Below the pieces are notes generated by a model that saw nothing but the letters and a program-made list of their open reading frames with translations, did no database searches and had not been told where the DNA came from. DNA of 63,942 nucleotides from JBHGAV01 sp041946685 (GTDB lineage: Bacteria; Acidobacteriota; Terriglobia; Bryobacterales; Bryobacteraceae). Shown piece after piece: positions 40,990 through 50,451 of this stretch. The DNA lies in assembly GCA_041946685.1 (NCBI GenBank), contig JBHGAV010000019.1, positions 1-63,942 of the forward strand. The letters are read 5' to 3'. The first letter of the stretch is position 1, and each line of letters opens with the position of its first letter. The position numbers were made by a program, and so were the translations under genes.

Positions 40990-43900
40990 TCAGAACAAGA
41001 ACTTGAACTGCACTTGAACCTTTCTCGGTTGACTGCCTTCCGCCGTGATCTGTCCAAAACTGGTACTAGACGGAGTTGTGTTGGGTGCCCGGAACCACAC
41101 CGAGTTGAGCGCATTGAGCGCCTCCAGGCGAAATTGCGCGCTCATCTTCTCCGAGATCTTCGTATTCTTGAGCAGCGACATGTCCCACTGGTTGAGCTTT
41201 GGAGCACGGATTCCGGCAAAGCGCGAGGATAGGACGCGCAAGTGGTAATCCAGTTGTTTAGCGCTCGTCTTCTCGAAATTGGTGGTGTCAAACCACTTCC
41301 ACACGTTTCGCTGGTCGGCCGGGAGGACAACGTCCTCAATTCTGCTGCCGGTATAGATCGCATCGCCGAATCCAAGAGGGGCGCCGGATTGCCACATCCA
41401 CGAACCTGAAACCTGCCAGCCGCTCACAATAGCTGAGCCAAATCGATTGATGTTGGGCAGGAGTCTTCGCCCGCGGCCGAACGGCATCTCAAGGATGAAG
41501 CTCGCTTGCAGGCGGTGGGGGAAGTCGCTCGAGGAGATGACGTGCTCCGGCTTCGGATCGTTCTCGTTCAGGAAACTGACTTCATCCATCGTCTTCGACA
41601 ACGTATAGTCAAACGAGACAGTGAATCCCTGCGCGAATCTCCGCTCGATCCGCGCTGTCAGCGCATGGTACCAGTTCCTGCCCTCGTTGGTTTGATCGGT
41701 CATTCCCGTGAACTGTGGGAAATTCCGTATGAGTTGCTGCCGGGCAATCACGCTGCCGTTGAGACCGGTTCCAGGCAACAGGCCAGAGAATGGATTCTGT
41801 ACGCTGCCGGTCCAATAGTTGATGGTAGCTTGGTCACGGGTCGGAAGCGTGCTCAAATACTTATTCGGAAAGAACTTCGGGTTGCGATTCGTTTGCAGTT
41901 GATCTCCGCGGCTGTGGATGAAGCTGATTTCTGTGAGAAATCGATTAGGTAACTCGCGCTGGACACCGACCTGAAGCTTCTGCGTGCGCGGAGCCCGCAG
42001 GTCCGGAGAAAAATAAGTAATTGTCTTTCCCATGTATGTATCCGCGCCCTGACTTGCTCTCAAAGGTTGTTGCAGGCCGTTTGGGAACGGATTCCTCAGC
42101 GTGGCAACGAAAGTCAAGCCGTTGTCAAGCGTAGGGACAACGGCTGTGTCGGCGCTGAAGTTCGTCGGGATGACTGGCTGGCGCCGCTGTCCCAATATGC
42201 CGTAGTACATGCCGTAGCCTCCGCGAATTACGGTCCGGTTGTCCACTGTGAAGGCGAAGCCAACGCGCGGCATGAAGTTGTTCTTGTCGCGGTTCATGAC
42301 CTCTCGCGGCACGCCATTCACTCCGGCATACCGAAGTCCGCCCAGCGTGGACCAGTCTGAGAGTGGCCGCTCCTTGATCGGATTGAGCGCGTACGCGGCC
42401 GCAACCGTCGCGTCAAAGTCGCCGGAGTGCTTCGCAGTGGGGTCAAAATCGCGGACGGTGCGGTTGTATCGTTCTGTAAGCGGTCCTTCGATTTCATATC
42501 GCAGGGACAGGTTTAACGTCAGCTTGCGGCTGACTTTCCAGTCATCCTGGAAAAAGCCCGCCCAAATCGTGGACATCTCCGTCCAGTTGTCGGCGATCTG
42601 CCCCGTGCCGCTGCTCGGCAGTCCGAGCAGGAGCGCCGCCAGCCCCTGGCCCCTACTGCCAGGCGCAGTGGTCGAATTGTCATAGGGGCCCTTGGTGTAC
42701 GTCGCGTCGAAAGTATAGTCACCCCCCAAAGCGGCGATCAGACTAGTGTAGTAACTCATGCGCAGTTGCTGATACTGGAACCCGGCCTTGAGCCCGTGTG
42801 CGCCCACTATCTTGTCATAATTCACGCTGAGGTCGCGCGTTTCCTGTGGCGCCCAGTCCGAGCCGGTCGTCCCCAAGAGGTTGCCGGCGGCGCCGCTGAA
42901 GCCTGTGAAGTCCGCAAGCCTGATTTGCGGGACGCGCCGGATGGCGGGGTTCCAGAGGTTGTTGAACGAAGCCGGCCAGCCGAAGGTCGTAAGATCGATG
43001 CCCGCACCTCTCGGGTCGCTTATATTGCCCCTTAGCCACGCTGTGGTACTCACTCTGAAGTTGAGGACCTGGGTTGGACTCAACAGATAGACGTGGTCCA
43101 TGGTGAAGCCTCGTCCTCTGTTCCAAAACCAACTCGTGGAGTAAAGAGAGTCAGGGCCCCAGATCACGGGCGGGTATAGCATGCTCGTGGACGTCTTATT
43201 GGCCCGGAAGTACATGCGATGCTTTTCACTGAAGTTGTGATCGACTCTTCCCAGAAGCGTGTAGTAGCCAACCTGCTGTGTCGCATTCGGCGTTGGATAG
43301 TTGTTGGTTCCGTCGGCCGTGTCGCCCGGACCCGTCGGCAGCAAGTAGTTCTTTGGGTTCAGTAGAGCAGTGGCAATAGGGTCGACGGGTCTAATGTTCG
43401 TGATGATGTTGTTGGGGATTGGGTCTTGCTGGTATCGGCCTGAGCCGATGGACCTGCGGCTGAACGGGTTGTATATCTGGTATTGAGGCCCTATCTTCAG
43501 CAGGCCGGACAGATCCCCGGCGCGCTGTTCGGCTGTCGGTACAGTTTGAAGGGAACTTCGTATGCTGGCATAGTCGGTCTTTTCGTAGGAGAACATGAAG
43601 AATGACTTGTCTTTCCCGTTGTATATCTTAGGGATGTAGATCGGGCCGTTGAGAACCCCACCGCCGCGCACCGCGTGGCTGTCGGGCCGCTTGAGTGCAT
43701 TCTTGTTGCTGAACCAAAGGTTGGCGGTGAGCGCGGTGGGAATGAATGAAAAGAACGCGGTTCCGTGCGGCGTGTTGGTGCCCGACTTGATGCTCACGTT
43801 GACTACCCCACCCTCCGTCATTCCGACGGACCCATCGAATGTGGCCGTTTGGACCTTCATCTCGGCGACGGCGTCGGGAGGCGGGCTAAAGCCGGGAGTA

Positions 43901-44538
43901 GTAGCCCCATTTCCAGTCACATCCGCAGCCGCGGAATTGGCGCCATCCACGGTGAAGGTCGCCGTCCGCGCCCTGGAACCTGCCATTGTGAAGCCCGCGT
44001 TGGTCCATGGCTCCCACGGCTGGTCCATGGAGAAGTTGTTAACCGCGATATTTACGGCCCCGGCAAGACGAATCAGGTCAAAGGTGTTGCCGACGGGCAT
44101 GGGGAGGTCCGCTGCGCGCCTGGAATCCACCACCTTTCCGATGGATGCGTTGGCTGTCTCGAGCAATGGCGATTCCGCCGTGACAGTCATGACTTCGGAC
44201 ACGGCGCCGAGTTCAAGGGAGATATTCACCTCAAGGTAGTCGTTGAGGCGGAGCGTAAGTCCTTCCCGAACGTATCGTTTGAACCCCGGCTTTTCGACCG
44301 AGATTTCGTATATGCCCGCTGGCATGCGCGGGGCGGAGTAATTCCCTAAATCGTTTGTCTGCGTCTCCCGAGTTGTATTCGTTTCCACATGCCGCAGCCG
44401 CACGATGGCGCCTGGAACGACGGCGTCCGTTCTATCCGTGACGCGGCCGAGAATAGTCCCTCTGGTTTCCTGGGCCCACGCCGGCTCAACGAAGAGCAAA
44501 ATGGCAAGCAGTAGCCCGCCTACAAGTGCACTTCTCAT
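40990..44538 (-). CDS. TonB-dependent receptor, Oar-like, with carboxypeptidase-regulatory domain
   Basis: 1182 residues. A signal peptide (LVGGLLLAILLFVEPAWAQ) is followed by a carboxypeptidase-like regulatory domain (GTILGRVTDRTDAVVPGAI). The plug region shows PLPMPVGNTFDLIRL-like text (ADLPMPVGNTFDLIRL) and FTVDGANSAAADVTG. A very long beta-barrel ends in RKVQVQFKFLF with a terminal Phe, the usual outer-membrane signature. It should import a bulky ligand with TonB energy; with a GH43 gene behind it, an oligosaccharide is the best guess. There is no SusD-like lipoprotein gene nearby, unlike Bacteroidota systems. GGAGG lies 8 bases before the ATG at 44538. A promoter is proposed at 44806-44778. 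Confidence 0.93.
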   Translation of the reverse strand: MRSALVGGLLLAILLFVEPAWAQETRGTILGRVTDRTDAVVPGAIVRLRHVETNTTRETQTNDLGNYSAPRMPAGIYEISVEKPGFKRYVREGLTLRLNDYLEVNISLELGAVSEVMTVTAESPLLETANASIGKVVDSRRAADLPMPVGNTFDLIRLAGAVNIAVNNFSMDQPWEPWTNAGFTMAGSRARTATFTVDGANSAAADVTGNGATTPGFSPPPDAVAEMKVQTATFDGSVGMTEGGVVNVSIKSGTNTPHGTAFFSFIPTALTANLWFSNKNALKRPDSHAVRGGGVLNGPIYIPKIYNGKDKSFFMFSYEKTDYASIRSSLQTVPTAEQRAGDLSGLLKIGPQYQIYNPFSRRSIGSGRYQQDPIPNNIITNIRPVDPIATALLNPKNYLLPTGPGDTADGTNNYPTPNATQQVGYYTLLGRVDHNFSEKHRMYFRANKTSTSMLYPPVIWGPDSLYSTSWFWNRGRGFTMDHVYLLSPTQVLNFRVSTTAWLRGNISDPRGAGIDLTTFGWPASFNNLWNPAIRRVPQIRLADFTGFSGAAGNLLGTTGSDWAPQETRDLSVNYDKIVGAHGLKAGFQYQQLRMSYYTSLIAALGGDYTFDATYTKGPYDNSTTAPGSRGQGLAALLLGLPSSGTGQIADNWTEMSTIWAGFFQDDWKVSRKLTLNLSLRYEIEGPLTERYNRTVRDFDPTAKHSGDFDATVAAAYALNPIKERPLSDWSTLGGLRYAGVNGVPREVMNRDKNNFMPRVGFAFTVDNRTVIRGGYGMYYGILGQRRQPVIPTNFSADTAVVPTLDNGLTFVATLRNPFPNGLQQPLRASQGADTYMGKTITYFSPDLRAPRTQKLQVGVQRELPNRFLTEISFIHSRGDQLQTNRNPKFFPNKYLSTLPTRDQATINYWTGSVQNPFSGLLPGTGLNGSVIARQQLIRNFPQFTGMTDQTNEGRNWYHALTARIERRFAQGFTVSFDYTLSKTMDEVSFLNENDPKPEHVISSSDFPHRLQASFILEMPFGRGRRLLPNINRFGSAIVSGWQVSGSWMWQSGAPLGFGDAIYTGSRIEDVVLPADQRNVWKWFDTTNFEKTSAKQLDYHLRVLSSRFAGIRAPKLNQWDMSLLKNTKISEKMSAQFRLEALNALNSVWFRAPNTTPSSTSFGQITAEGSQPRKVQVQFKFLF

Positions 44539-45092
44539 TGTGCCTACCTCCTTCTCCCTGCCGTAGCGCGACGCGCCTCGGACGGCACCTTCTGCTGCCA
44601 CCCGCAGGCTGCTCTCTCGCGTGCACAGGTTGTTCGTTGGGTATACCGCCGGGCGACCAGTCGAGCCTCTCCCGGCATCTAGCCTGTAAGGCCCTTAAAA
44701 GGAAGGTCTGAGGGCTTGCTCTTCACGCCGTTCAGTCATTACGAGAACCTAGATTCCACAGCTGAAACGGCAACAGAATTATATGGGATAAATTGGCGAG
44801 CTGCAATAGTTTTCGCTAGCCTTGAGGTGTCATAACCTCGGGCAGGAGGCGCCCAAAGCGCTTGGGATTGGGCCCGGGGCCTGAGAGGGCGAGCCGGTGT
44901 AGCAGGGGCTCATTGCCGCGGCAGCATATGCATTCAGTCGCCGGGTAGAGTTGAATTGAAAGGGGGCGACTTGCCTTGATGCCGCTTCCCTTTTCCGGTC
45001 CGCCCAAGCGCGCTGCGTGTGGCTGGGGGCCAAAGAATCATGGCCACGGTCCAGGTGTAGAGGCGGTGCGCCGCGGGCCGTCTGCCGCGATT
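44539..45092. other. Gene-free region upstream of the TonB receptor operon
   Basis: About 550 bases with no convincing gene. The left part would be a roughly 230-base leader of the TonB operon; it is relatively A/T-rich near 44700-44810 and holds the promoter described separately. The right part (44810-45092) carries only short frames and a small inverted repeat GAGGT/ACCTC near 44824-44839. It probably includes the 3' end region of the minus-strand DinB unit. Confidence 0.5.
44778..44806 (-). promoter_or_regulatory. Sigma-70-like promoter for the TonB/GH43 operon
   Basis: On the minus strand, TTGCAG (44806-44801), a 17-base spacer and a perfect TATAAT (44783-44778) are in ideal geometry. 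The -35 box has only three matches to TTGACA. Transcription would start near 44771, giving a leader of about 230 bases before the ATG at 44538, long enough for a structured or regulated 5' region. Confidence 0.55.
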
Positions 45093-45569
45093 CTACTCGT
45101 CCGCGTAGGGCATGGGCGGCACCTTGCCCAGGAGCCGGGTGTACACGGAGAGCGCCCCACGATGGTGAGCGGTGTGGTCCATCACCGCGCCGAAGATCGA
45201 AGCCTTCGGCATGCCTCCCATGATCGGTCCTGGCGGCAGCGGCTCGTTCCAGGCTGCTTCCTCCCTGGACTCGACGGCGGCCTTGGCGGCGGCGCAAGCC
45301 CGGTCCATCCAGGCGCGAGCCGCAGCCAGCGAGGTCACCGCGCGCACCTCCTTGTCCATCCGTTCGAATTCGAGGTCGAACCCCTTCAGGGACATCGCCC
45401 CTTCGACGAACCAGTCGACCGTTTGCGCCACGTGCGCGACCAGTTGCGCGACGGTGTACATCTCCGGTTTGGGCGCGAAGCCGGAGTCGACCTCCTCCAG
45501 CGCCCGGGTGGAACGGTCAAAATACTCCTTTGTAGCTGACACCTGGGCCAGCAGCCCATGCTTGAGCAT
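45093..45569 (-). CDS. DinB-like four-helix protein
   Basis: 158 residues, all helical. DinB/YfiT-type proteins are putative thiol-dependent enzymes with a metal site made of three His residues. Candidates here are the His of LVAHVAQTVDW (with TVDW typical of the family) and two in MDHTAHHRGAL. The substrate cannot be read. GGAGG lies 6 bases before the ATG at 45569; the upstream in-frame start at 45590 is rejected. It follows the FkbM-type methyltransferase gene by 17 bases, and that gene overlaps the nucleotidase gene, so the three form a minus-strand operon. Confidence 0.88.
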   Translation of the reverse strand: MLKHGLLAQVSATKEYFDRSTRALEEVDSGFAPKPEMYTVAQLVAHVAQTVDWFVEGAMSLKGFDLEFERMDKEVRAVTSLAAARAWMDRACAAAKAAVESREEAAWNEPLPPGPIMGGMPKASIFGAVMDHTAHHRGALSVYTRLLGKVPPMPYADE

Positions 45570-45586
45570 CGGAGTCCTCCTCACTT

Positions 45587-46507
45587 TCACTGGACAGTAT
45601 AGAAACTCACCACCGCCGGGCGCAGACTGGCGCCCGTCTCGATGCAGCGGCCGGCGGAAGTCTTGTAGCCCCCAAACATCCCGCTCACCAACTGCGGTAT
45701 GCCGAGAGGGTCGTCGAAACGGTGCTCCATGGAAATCGTCATGCGAGGCCGGAACCGGCCGATGGTTGCCGCCGCGCCCCTGAGCGCCTGGCGCTCCGCC
45801 CCCTCGATGTCCATCTTGATGTAATCCACCCGTGTGAGCTCCAGGTCGCGCACCAATTCGTCGATGGTGGTCAGTTCTACCTGCGGGCCGGTCCTGGAGC
45901 CGCGATACCTAAGCGCCACGCTGTAGGATGCGGAATTCGAAGGTTGCACGTTGAGCCGCAGCAAATCGTCCTTGTCCCAAACGCCCTTGGGGTAGATCAT
46001 GACGCGGCCCGAGGCCACGTAACCGGCCAGGTTCCGGCGAAGGCACTCGACGTTGTCCAGCGCCGGCTCGATGGCCACGACAAGAGAGGCGCCGCGCTCC
46101 AGGGCCGCCAGCGTGTAGAGCCCTATGTTGGCGCCGCAGTCGAGGACGACGTCCCCGGGGCGGACCGTCTGGCCGGCCGAGTCGTACAGCGACGTCCTCT
46201 GCTCGGCGAGCATGCCGGGCAGGACGCTGCTGCCAGCCGGCATCCAGTAACGCTCCCCGCCGACATCCCAGAGAGCCAGGTTGCCGTCGCGGGCCACCAC
46301 GCGCGCCGCCCGCTCCAGCTTCTTCCGCACATACTCCCGGGCCGCGCGTTGAGAGGAAACGCTCCGGATCGCGTCCGGTGAGCAATAGTTGCGGCCGGCC
46401 GCTACCAGGGCCGCATAGCGGAGCGTAGGCACGGCGACGACGAGTCCTCCGGCGAACAGCGGCACCAGGCCGGCAATAAGAACCGCGGATCGAGGTTTGA
46501 GGTTCAT
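45587..46507 (-). CDS. FkbM-family methyltransferase with N-terminal membrane segment
   Basis: 306 residues. An N-terminal hydrophobic segment (SAVLIAGLVPLFAGGLVVAV) is followed by a SAM-binding core: VVLDCGANIGLYTLAALERG (motif I) and VVAIEPALDNVECLRRNL. VDYIKMDIEGAERQALRGA (motif IV region, with the characteristic DIEGAE) confirms the FkbM type. FkbM enzymes methylate hydroxyls of sugars or polyketides; in surface-glycan settings the target is often a sugar. The membrane segment suggests tethering to the inner membrane. Its ATG overlaps the stop of the nucleotidase gene by 4 bases (ATGA), so translation is coupled. Confidence 0.88.
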   Translation of the reverse strand: MNLKPRSAVLIAGLVPLFAGGLVVAVPTLRYAALVAAGRNYCSPDAIRSVSSQRAAREYVRKKLERAARVVARDGNLALWDVGGERYWMPAGSSVLPGMLAEQRTSLYDSAGQTVRPGDVVLDCGANIGLYTLAALERGASLVVAIEPALDNVECLRRNLAGYVASGRVMIYPKGVWDKDDLLRLNVQPSNSASYSVALRYRGSRTGPQVELTTIDELVRDLELTRVDYIKMDIEGAERQALRGAAATIGRFRPRMTISMEHRFDDPLGIPQLVSGMFGGYKTSAGRCIETGASLRPAVVSFYTVQ

Positions 46508-48174
46508 GGCGCGCTTCGGGCTTCCGCCTGGAGGGTGCGCCGGGCCCCGTCCGGAATCACGCGCCAGTTGTTGTCGGGTTCGGCCGGCAGGCGCCGCTTT
46601 TCGCTGTAGTACTCCACGATGAGGCTGCGCAGGTCCTGGTTGGATCTCCAGAGGATCCTGGCGCGGCGGAACATGTCGTAGCCGGCGCTACCCGCCGCCC
46701 GGTAGTTGTTGATCGCGATGCGGAACTTCCGGTCCGGATCGAGAGGATTGCCCCGATACGCGAGGTTCCGAACTCGGTGGCCGGCAGGCTGGGTGAGATC
46801 GACCTCATAGGTGACGCCCTGAGCCATGTCGTAGTTATAGCCCATGATGGCACGGTTGAGGAGCGGGCCATGATCGCAAGTCGGATTGCGGCAGGAGAGG
46901 TAGAAGCGGGCGGCGTTCTCCAGGGCGTCCTTGACCATCCGGCCGTCGCCTTCAACCGCATACAGCTCGTTGTCGTAGAGGTACAGGGCCGCGATCTGGC
47001 GGACGGTGACCTGGCCTTTGGGCACGCGGACGCGGGGATTGAACAGCGCCGTGAAGCTGACGTCCGCCTTAGCGTAGTGGAGCTGCACCTCGTGGATGGC
47101 GTCCACAAGCGCGGTATCCTCGACGCGTCCGAGCGAGCCGTCCAGATCGGCGACCGATTGGGCCACGGGCGTGTCCAGGTAGCGCTGGGCGACTTCGTGG
47201 TACGGACTGGCCAGCTCCAGGATTCGGGGATCGGCCCTCGTCTCTTGCCTCACGGGGATGAGCTCGCTCCGCTTTGCGGCCGGCTTCCACCCCTGCGGCT
47301 GCTTCTCCATGTCGAAGTCCAGGCGGGCCAGGGAAGCGCCGTAGTGCTGCGGCTGGACGACGAGCACGTTGCCGATCATCCGCCCGGGCTCCCTCTGGTG
47401 GCTGTGCCCGAACACGATGGCGTCGATGCCTGGGACACGCGAGGCGATGTCGGTGACCATGTTCTCGTCCGTCTTGCCAAGACCCGCGTGTACGGCGGCC
47501 ACGGTCAGGTCCGGACGCTCGCGCCCGCGCAACTCTCTTATGGCGTCCGCCGCCGCCTCCACTCCGGGCCGGAATTTCAGGCCGCGGTAGTTCTCCGGCG
47601 TCTCCCAGGAGGGGATGGAAGGAGTGGTGATTCCGATGATCCCGATCCTGACACCCCCGACAGTCTTGACCAGATACCCCTGGAACGGCTTCACGGCGCC
47701 CCCAGGCTCAGCCACGGTGTTGGCCGAGAGCCATGGAAACCGGGCCTCGGAGCGGGCCTTCTCCAGGTTCTTGAGCCCGAAATTGAACTCGTGGTTGCCG
47801 AGGACCATCGCTCCGTAGCCCATCTCGTTCATGACGAGCATCATGGGGTCTTGCTTCAGCGGCGCGCCGCCGGCCGTCATGCCCAGGGGAAGTCTTCCCG
47901 TGCGCAAGTATTGCTGGTAGACCGACTCCAGGGGAGAACCCTGGATGGTGTCTCCGCAGTCGATCAGCAGGACGTTCGGGGTCTGATGGCGCACGGCGCC
48001 CACGAGGGAAGCGATCTTGGCCAGGCCGCGCTGGGCGGGGGCGCTCGTGTAGTAGTCGTACGGGTAAATGGCGCCGTGAAGGTCGGTGGTGGCCAGCAGC
48101 GTCACAGTGACACGCTGTGCGTGGAGCCCGGAGGCCAGAAGCAGGCAGGCCGGTACCCAACTCAGAATGCGCAT
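46504..48174 (-). CDS. Secreted 5'-nucleotidase/2',3'-cyclic phosphodiesterase (UshA-like)
   Basis: 556 residues. The signal peptide is SWVPACLLLASGLHAQ. The N-terminal calcineurin-like metal domain shows LLATTDLHGAIYPYD, LLIDCGDTIQGSPLE, MVLGNHEFNFG and VFGHSHQREPG, the expected di-metal ligands. The C-terminal 5'-nucleotidase domain contains RVRVPKGQVTVRQIAALYLY and YNYDMAQGVTYEVDL. It would release phosphate from extracellular nucleotides in the periplasm. The frame is open up to 48234, but the ATG at 48174 gives the signal peptide directly. No SD precedes it; a -10 element 13 bases upstream suggests a very short leader. It heads the operon with fkbM-like and dinB-like genes. Confidence 0.92.
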   Translation of the reverse strand: MRILSWVPACLLLASGLHAQRVTVTLLATTDLHGAIYPYDYYTSAPAQRGLAKIASLVGAVRHQTPNVLLIDCGDTIQGSPLESVYQQYLRTGRLPLGMTAGGAPLKQDPMMLVMNEMGYGAMVLGNHEFNFGLKNLEKARSEARFPWLSANTVAEPGGAVKPFQGYLVKTVGGVRIGIIGITTPSIPSWETPENYRGLKFRPGVEAAADAIRELRGRERPDLTVAAVHAGLGKTDENMVTDIASRVPGIDAIVFGHSHQREPGRMIGNVLVVQPQHYGASLARLDFDMEKQPQGWKPAAKRSELIPVRQETRADPRILELASPYHEVAQRYLDTPVAQSVADLDGSLGRVEDTALVDAIHEVQLHYAKADVSFTALFNPRVRVPKGQVTVRQIAALYLYDNELYAVEGDGRMVKDALENAARFYLSCRNPTCDHGPLLNRAIMGYNYDMAQGVTYEVDLTQPAGHRVRNLAYRGNPLDPDRKFRIAINNYRAAGSAGYDMFRRARILWRSNQDLRSLIVEYYSEKRRLPAEPDNNWRVIPDGARRTLQAEARSAP

Positions 48175-48187
48175 GGAGGATCTATCC

Positions 48188-48195
48188 AGTATAAT
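48188..48195. promoter_or_regulatory. Symmetric -10 element shared by divergent genes
   Basis: Plus-strand TATAAT (48190-48195) overlaps minus-strand TATACT (48193-48188). The cyclophilin ATG is 8 bases past the plus box and the nucleotidase ATG 13 bases past the minus box. One element could start both mRNAs, each nearly leaderless. No -35 match was found on the plus strand. Confidence 0.55.
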
Positions 48196-48203
48196 CGGCG
48201 GTG

Positions 48204-48845
48204 ATGAGAGCGCGATTTCAGGGTCTATTGGCAATGGTGTGGGTTCTGAGCAGTTTGGTGTCCGCGCAGACGCCGATTCCTACCGTGACTCCTCCACGCG
48301 AGCCCGGCCTTTACGTGCGGCTGGAGACATCTCTCGGCGCGATCACGGCGAAGCTGTTCGAGGCGGAGGCCCCCGCCACGGTGAGGAATTTCCAGAGCCT
48401 GGCCGAGGGCAAGAAGGCCTTCAAAGATCCGAAGACAGGCCAGATGGTCCGCCGCCCCTTCTACGATGGCGTGGCGATCCACCGGGTGATCCCTGGATTC
48501 ATGATTCAGATGGGCGACCCGACGGGGACGGGTGGTTACGATCCGGGCTTCACCATCCCCGACGAGTTCAACCCCGCCCTGAGATTCGACCGGCCCGGAC
48601 GCCTGGGCATGGCCAACACCGGCGACAAGAACTCGGGCAACTGCCAGTTTTTCATCACTGAAGTTCCCACGCCGCATCTGAACAACCTGCACACGATTTT
48701 CGGACAGGTGGTTGAGGGGCAGGAACTGGTGCAGAAGATCGGCTCGGCGCCTCGCGACGCCAACGATAAGCCGCGCACGCCGATCGTCATCAGGCGGGTG
48801 ACGTTTGAACGCGTGGGAAGCGCGCCGGCAGCCAAGAAAAAATAA
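48204..48845 (+). CDS. Secreted cyclophilin-type peptidyl-prolyl isomerase
   Basis: 213 residues. The signal peptide is LLAMVWVLSSLVSAQ. The cyclophilin fold is clear: VRLETSLGAITAKLFEAEAP at the start, FYDGVAIHRVIPGFMIQMGD (with the catalytic Arg in HRVIP), GMANTGDKNSGNCQFFI, and LNNLHTIFGQVVEGQEL. It would speed prolyl isomerisation during folding of exported proteins. The ATG at 48204 follows a GTG codon (48201), which is an alternative start. It diverges from the nucleotidase gene with 29 bases between. A strong hairpin follows. Confidence 0.95.
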   Translation: MRARFQGLLAMVWVLSSLVSAQTPIPTVTPPREPGLYVRLETSLGAITAKLFEAEAPATVRNFQSLAEGKKAFKDPKTGQMVRRPFYDGVAIHRVIPGFMIQMGDPTGTGGYDPGFTIPDEFNPALRFDRPGRLGMANTGDKNSGNCQFFITEVPTPHLNNLHTIFGQVVEGQELVQKIGSAPRDANDKPRTPIVIRRVTFERVGSAPAAKKK

Positions 48846-48846
48846 G

Positions 48847-48870
48847 AGCCCGGCCCCTTAGGGCCGGGCT
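48847..48870. terminator. Bidirectional rho-independent terminator
   Basis: AGCCCGGCCC (48847-48856) and GGGCCGGGCT (48861-48870) form a perfect 10-pair stem with a CTTA loop between the convergent cyclophilin and rpsU genes. Read on the minus strand the stem is followed by CTTATTTTTTC, a proper T-run, so it suits rpsU best. Confidence 0.85.
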
Positions 48871-48895
48871 TGTATAGACCGGTCATAGGCGGTCT

Positions 48896-49093
48896 TTACT
48901 CGATGTCCCGGCTCCGCTTCTTGCGGTTGCGTTTGCGGGCGAGGGCTGCCTTCACGCGCTTCTTCTCGCCGGGCTTCAGGTAGTAGGAGTGACGCTTGAT
49001 TTCCTTGATGATGTCCTCCTGCTGTACCTTCCGCTTGAAGCGGCGCAGCGCGCTCTCCAGGGTTTCGCCGTCCTGGATGGTCACTTCGGCCAT
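48896..49093 (-). CDS. rpsU: Ribosomal protein S21
   Basis: 65 residues, normal length for S21 of the small subunit. EVTIQDGETLESALRRFKRK, then IIKEIKRHSYYLKPGEKKR and a basic C-terminal tail, are all family-typical. GGGGGTGAG lies upstream of the ATG at 49093. It stands alone, convergent with the cyclophilin gene, with a good terminator at 48847-48870, and divergent from glgC. Confidence 0.96.
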   Translation of the reverse strand: MAEVTIQDGETLESALRRFKRKVQQEDIIKEIKRHSYYLKPGEKKRVKAALARKRNRKKRSRDIE

Positions 49094-49143
49094 GTCTTCT
49101 CACCCCCTCTCGCTCAGACGCTAGGAACTTATGCGCGGGCTTC

Positions 49144-49152
49144 TGGTATAAC
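49144..49152 (+). promoter_or_regulatory. Extended -10 promoter candidate for glgC
   Basis: TGGTATAAC (49144-49152) fits the extended -10 pattern TGnTATAAT with one mismatch. It lies 27 bases before the glgC ATG at 49180. No sigma-70 -35 box is seen. GGAACTT at 49124-49130 recalls ECF -35 elements, but a matching ECF -10 is missing. Confidence 0.4.
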
Positions 49153-49179
49153 TCGTATCAGGACGATCTGCCACCCCAC

Positions 49180-50418
<1,239 letters not shown>

Positions 50419-50451
50419 ACATCTTTCGTGGTTCCCCAAAGGAGCAACTGA

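Noticed and set aside
44824..44839. Inverted repeat GAGGT/ACCTC as a terminator
   Set aside because: Only five base pairs, no T-run and no gene ending there.
49124..49152. ECF sigma-type promoter (GGAACTT) before glgC
   Set aside because: The -35-like GGAACTT has no matching ECF -10 at 15-16 bases; the extended -10 motif alone explains the site better.
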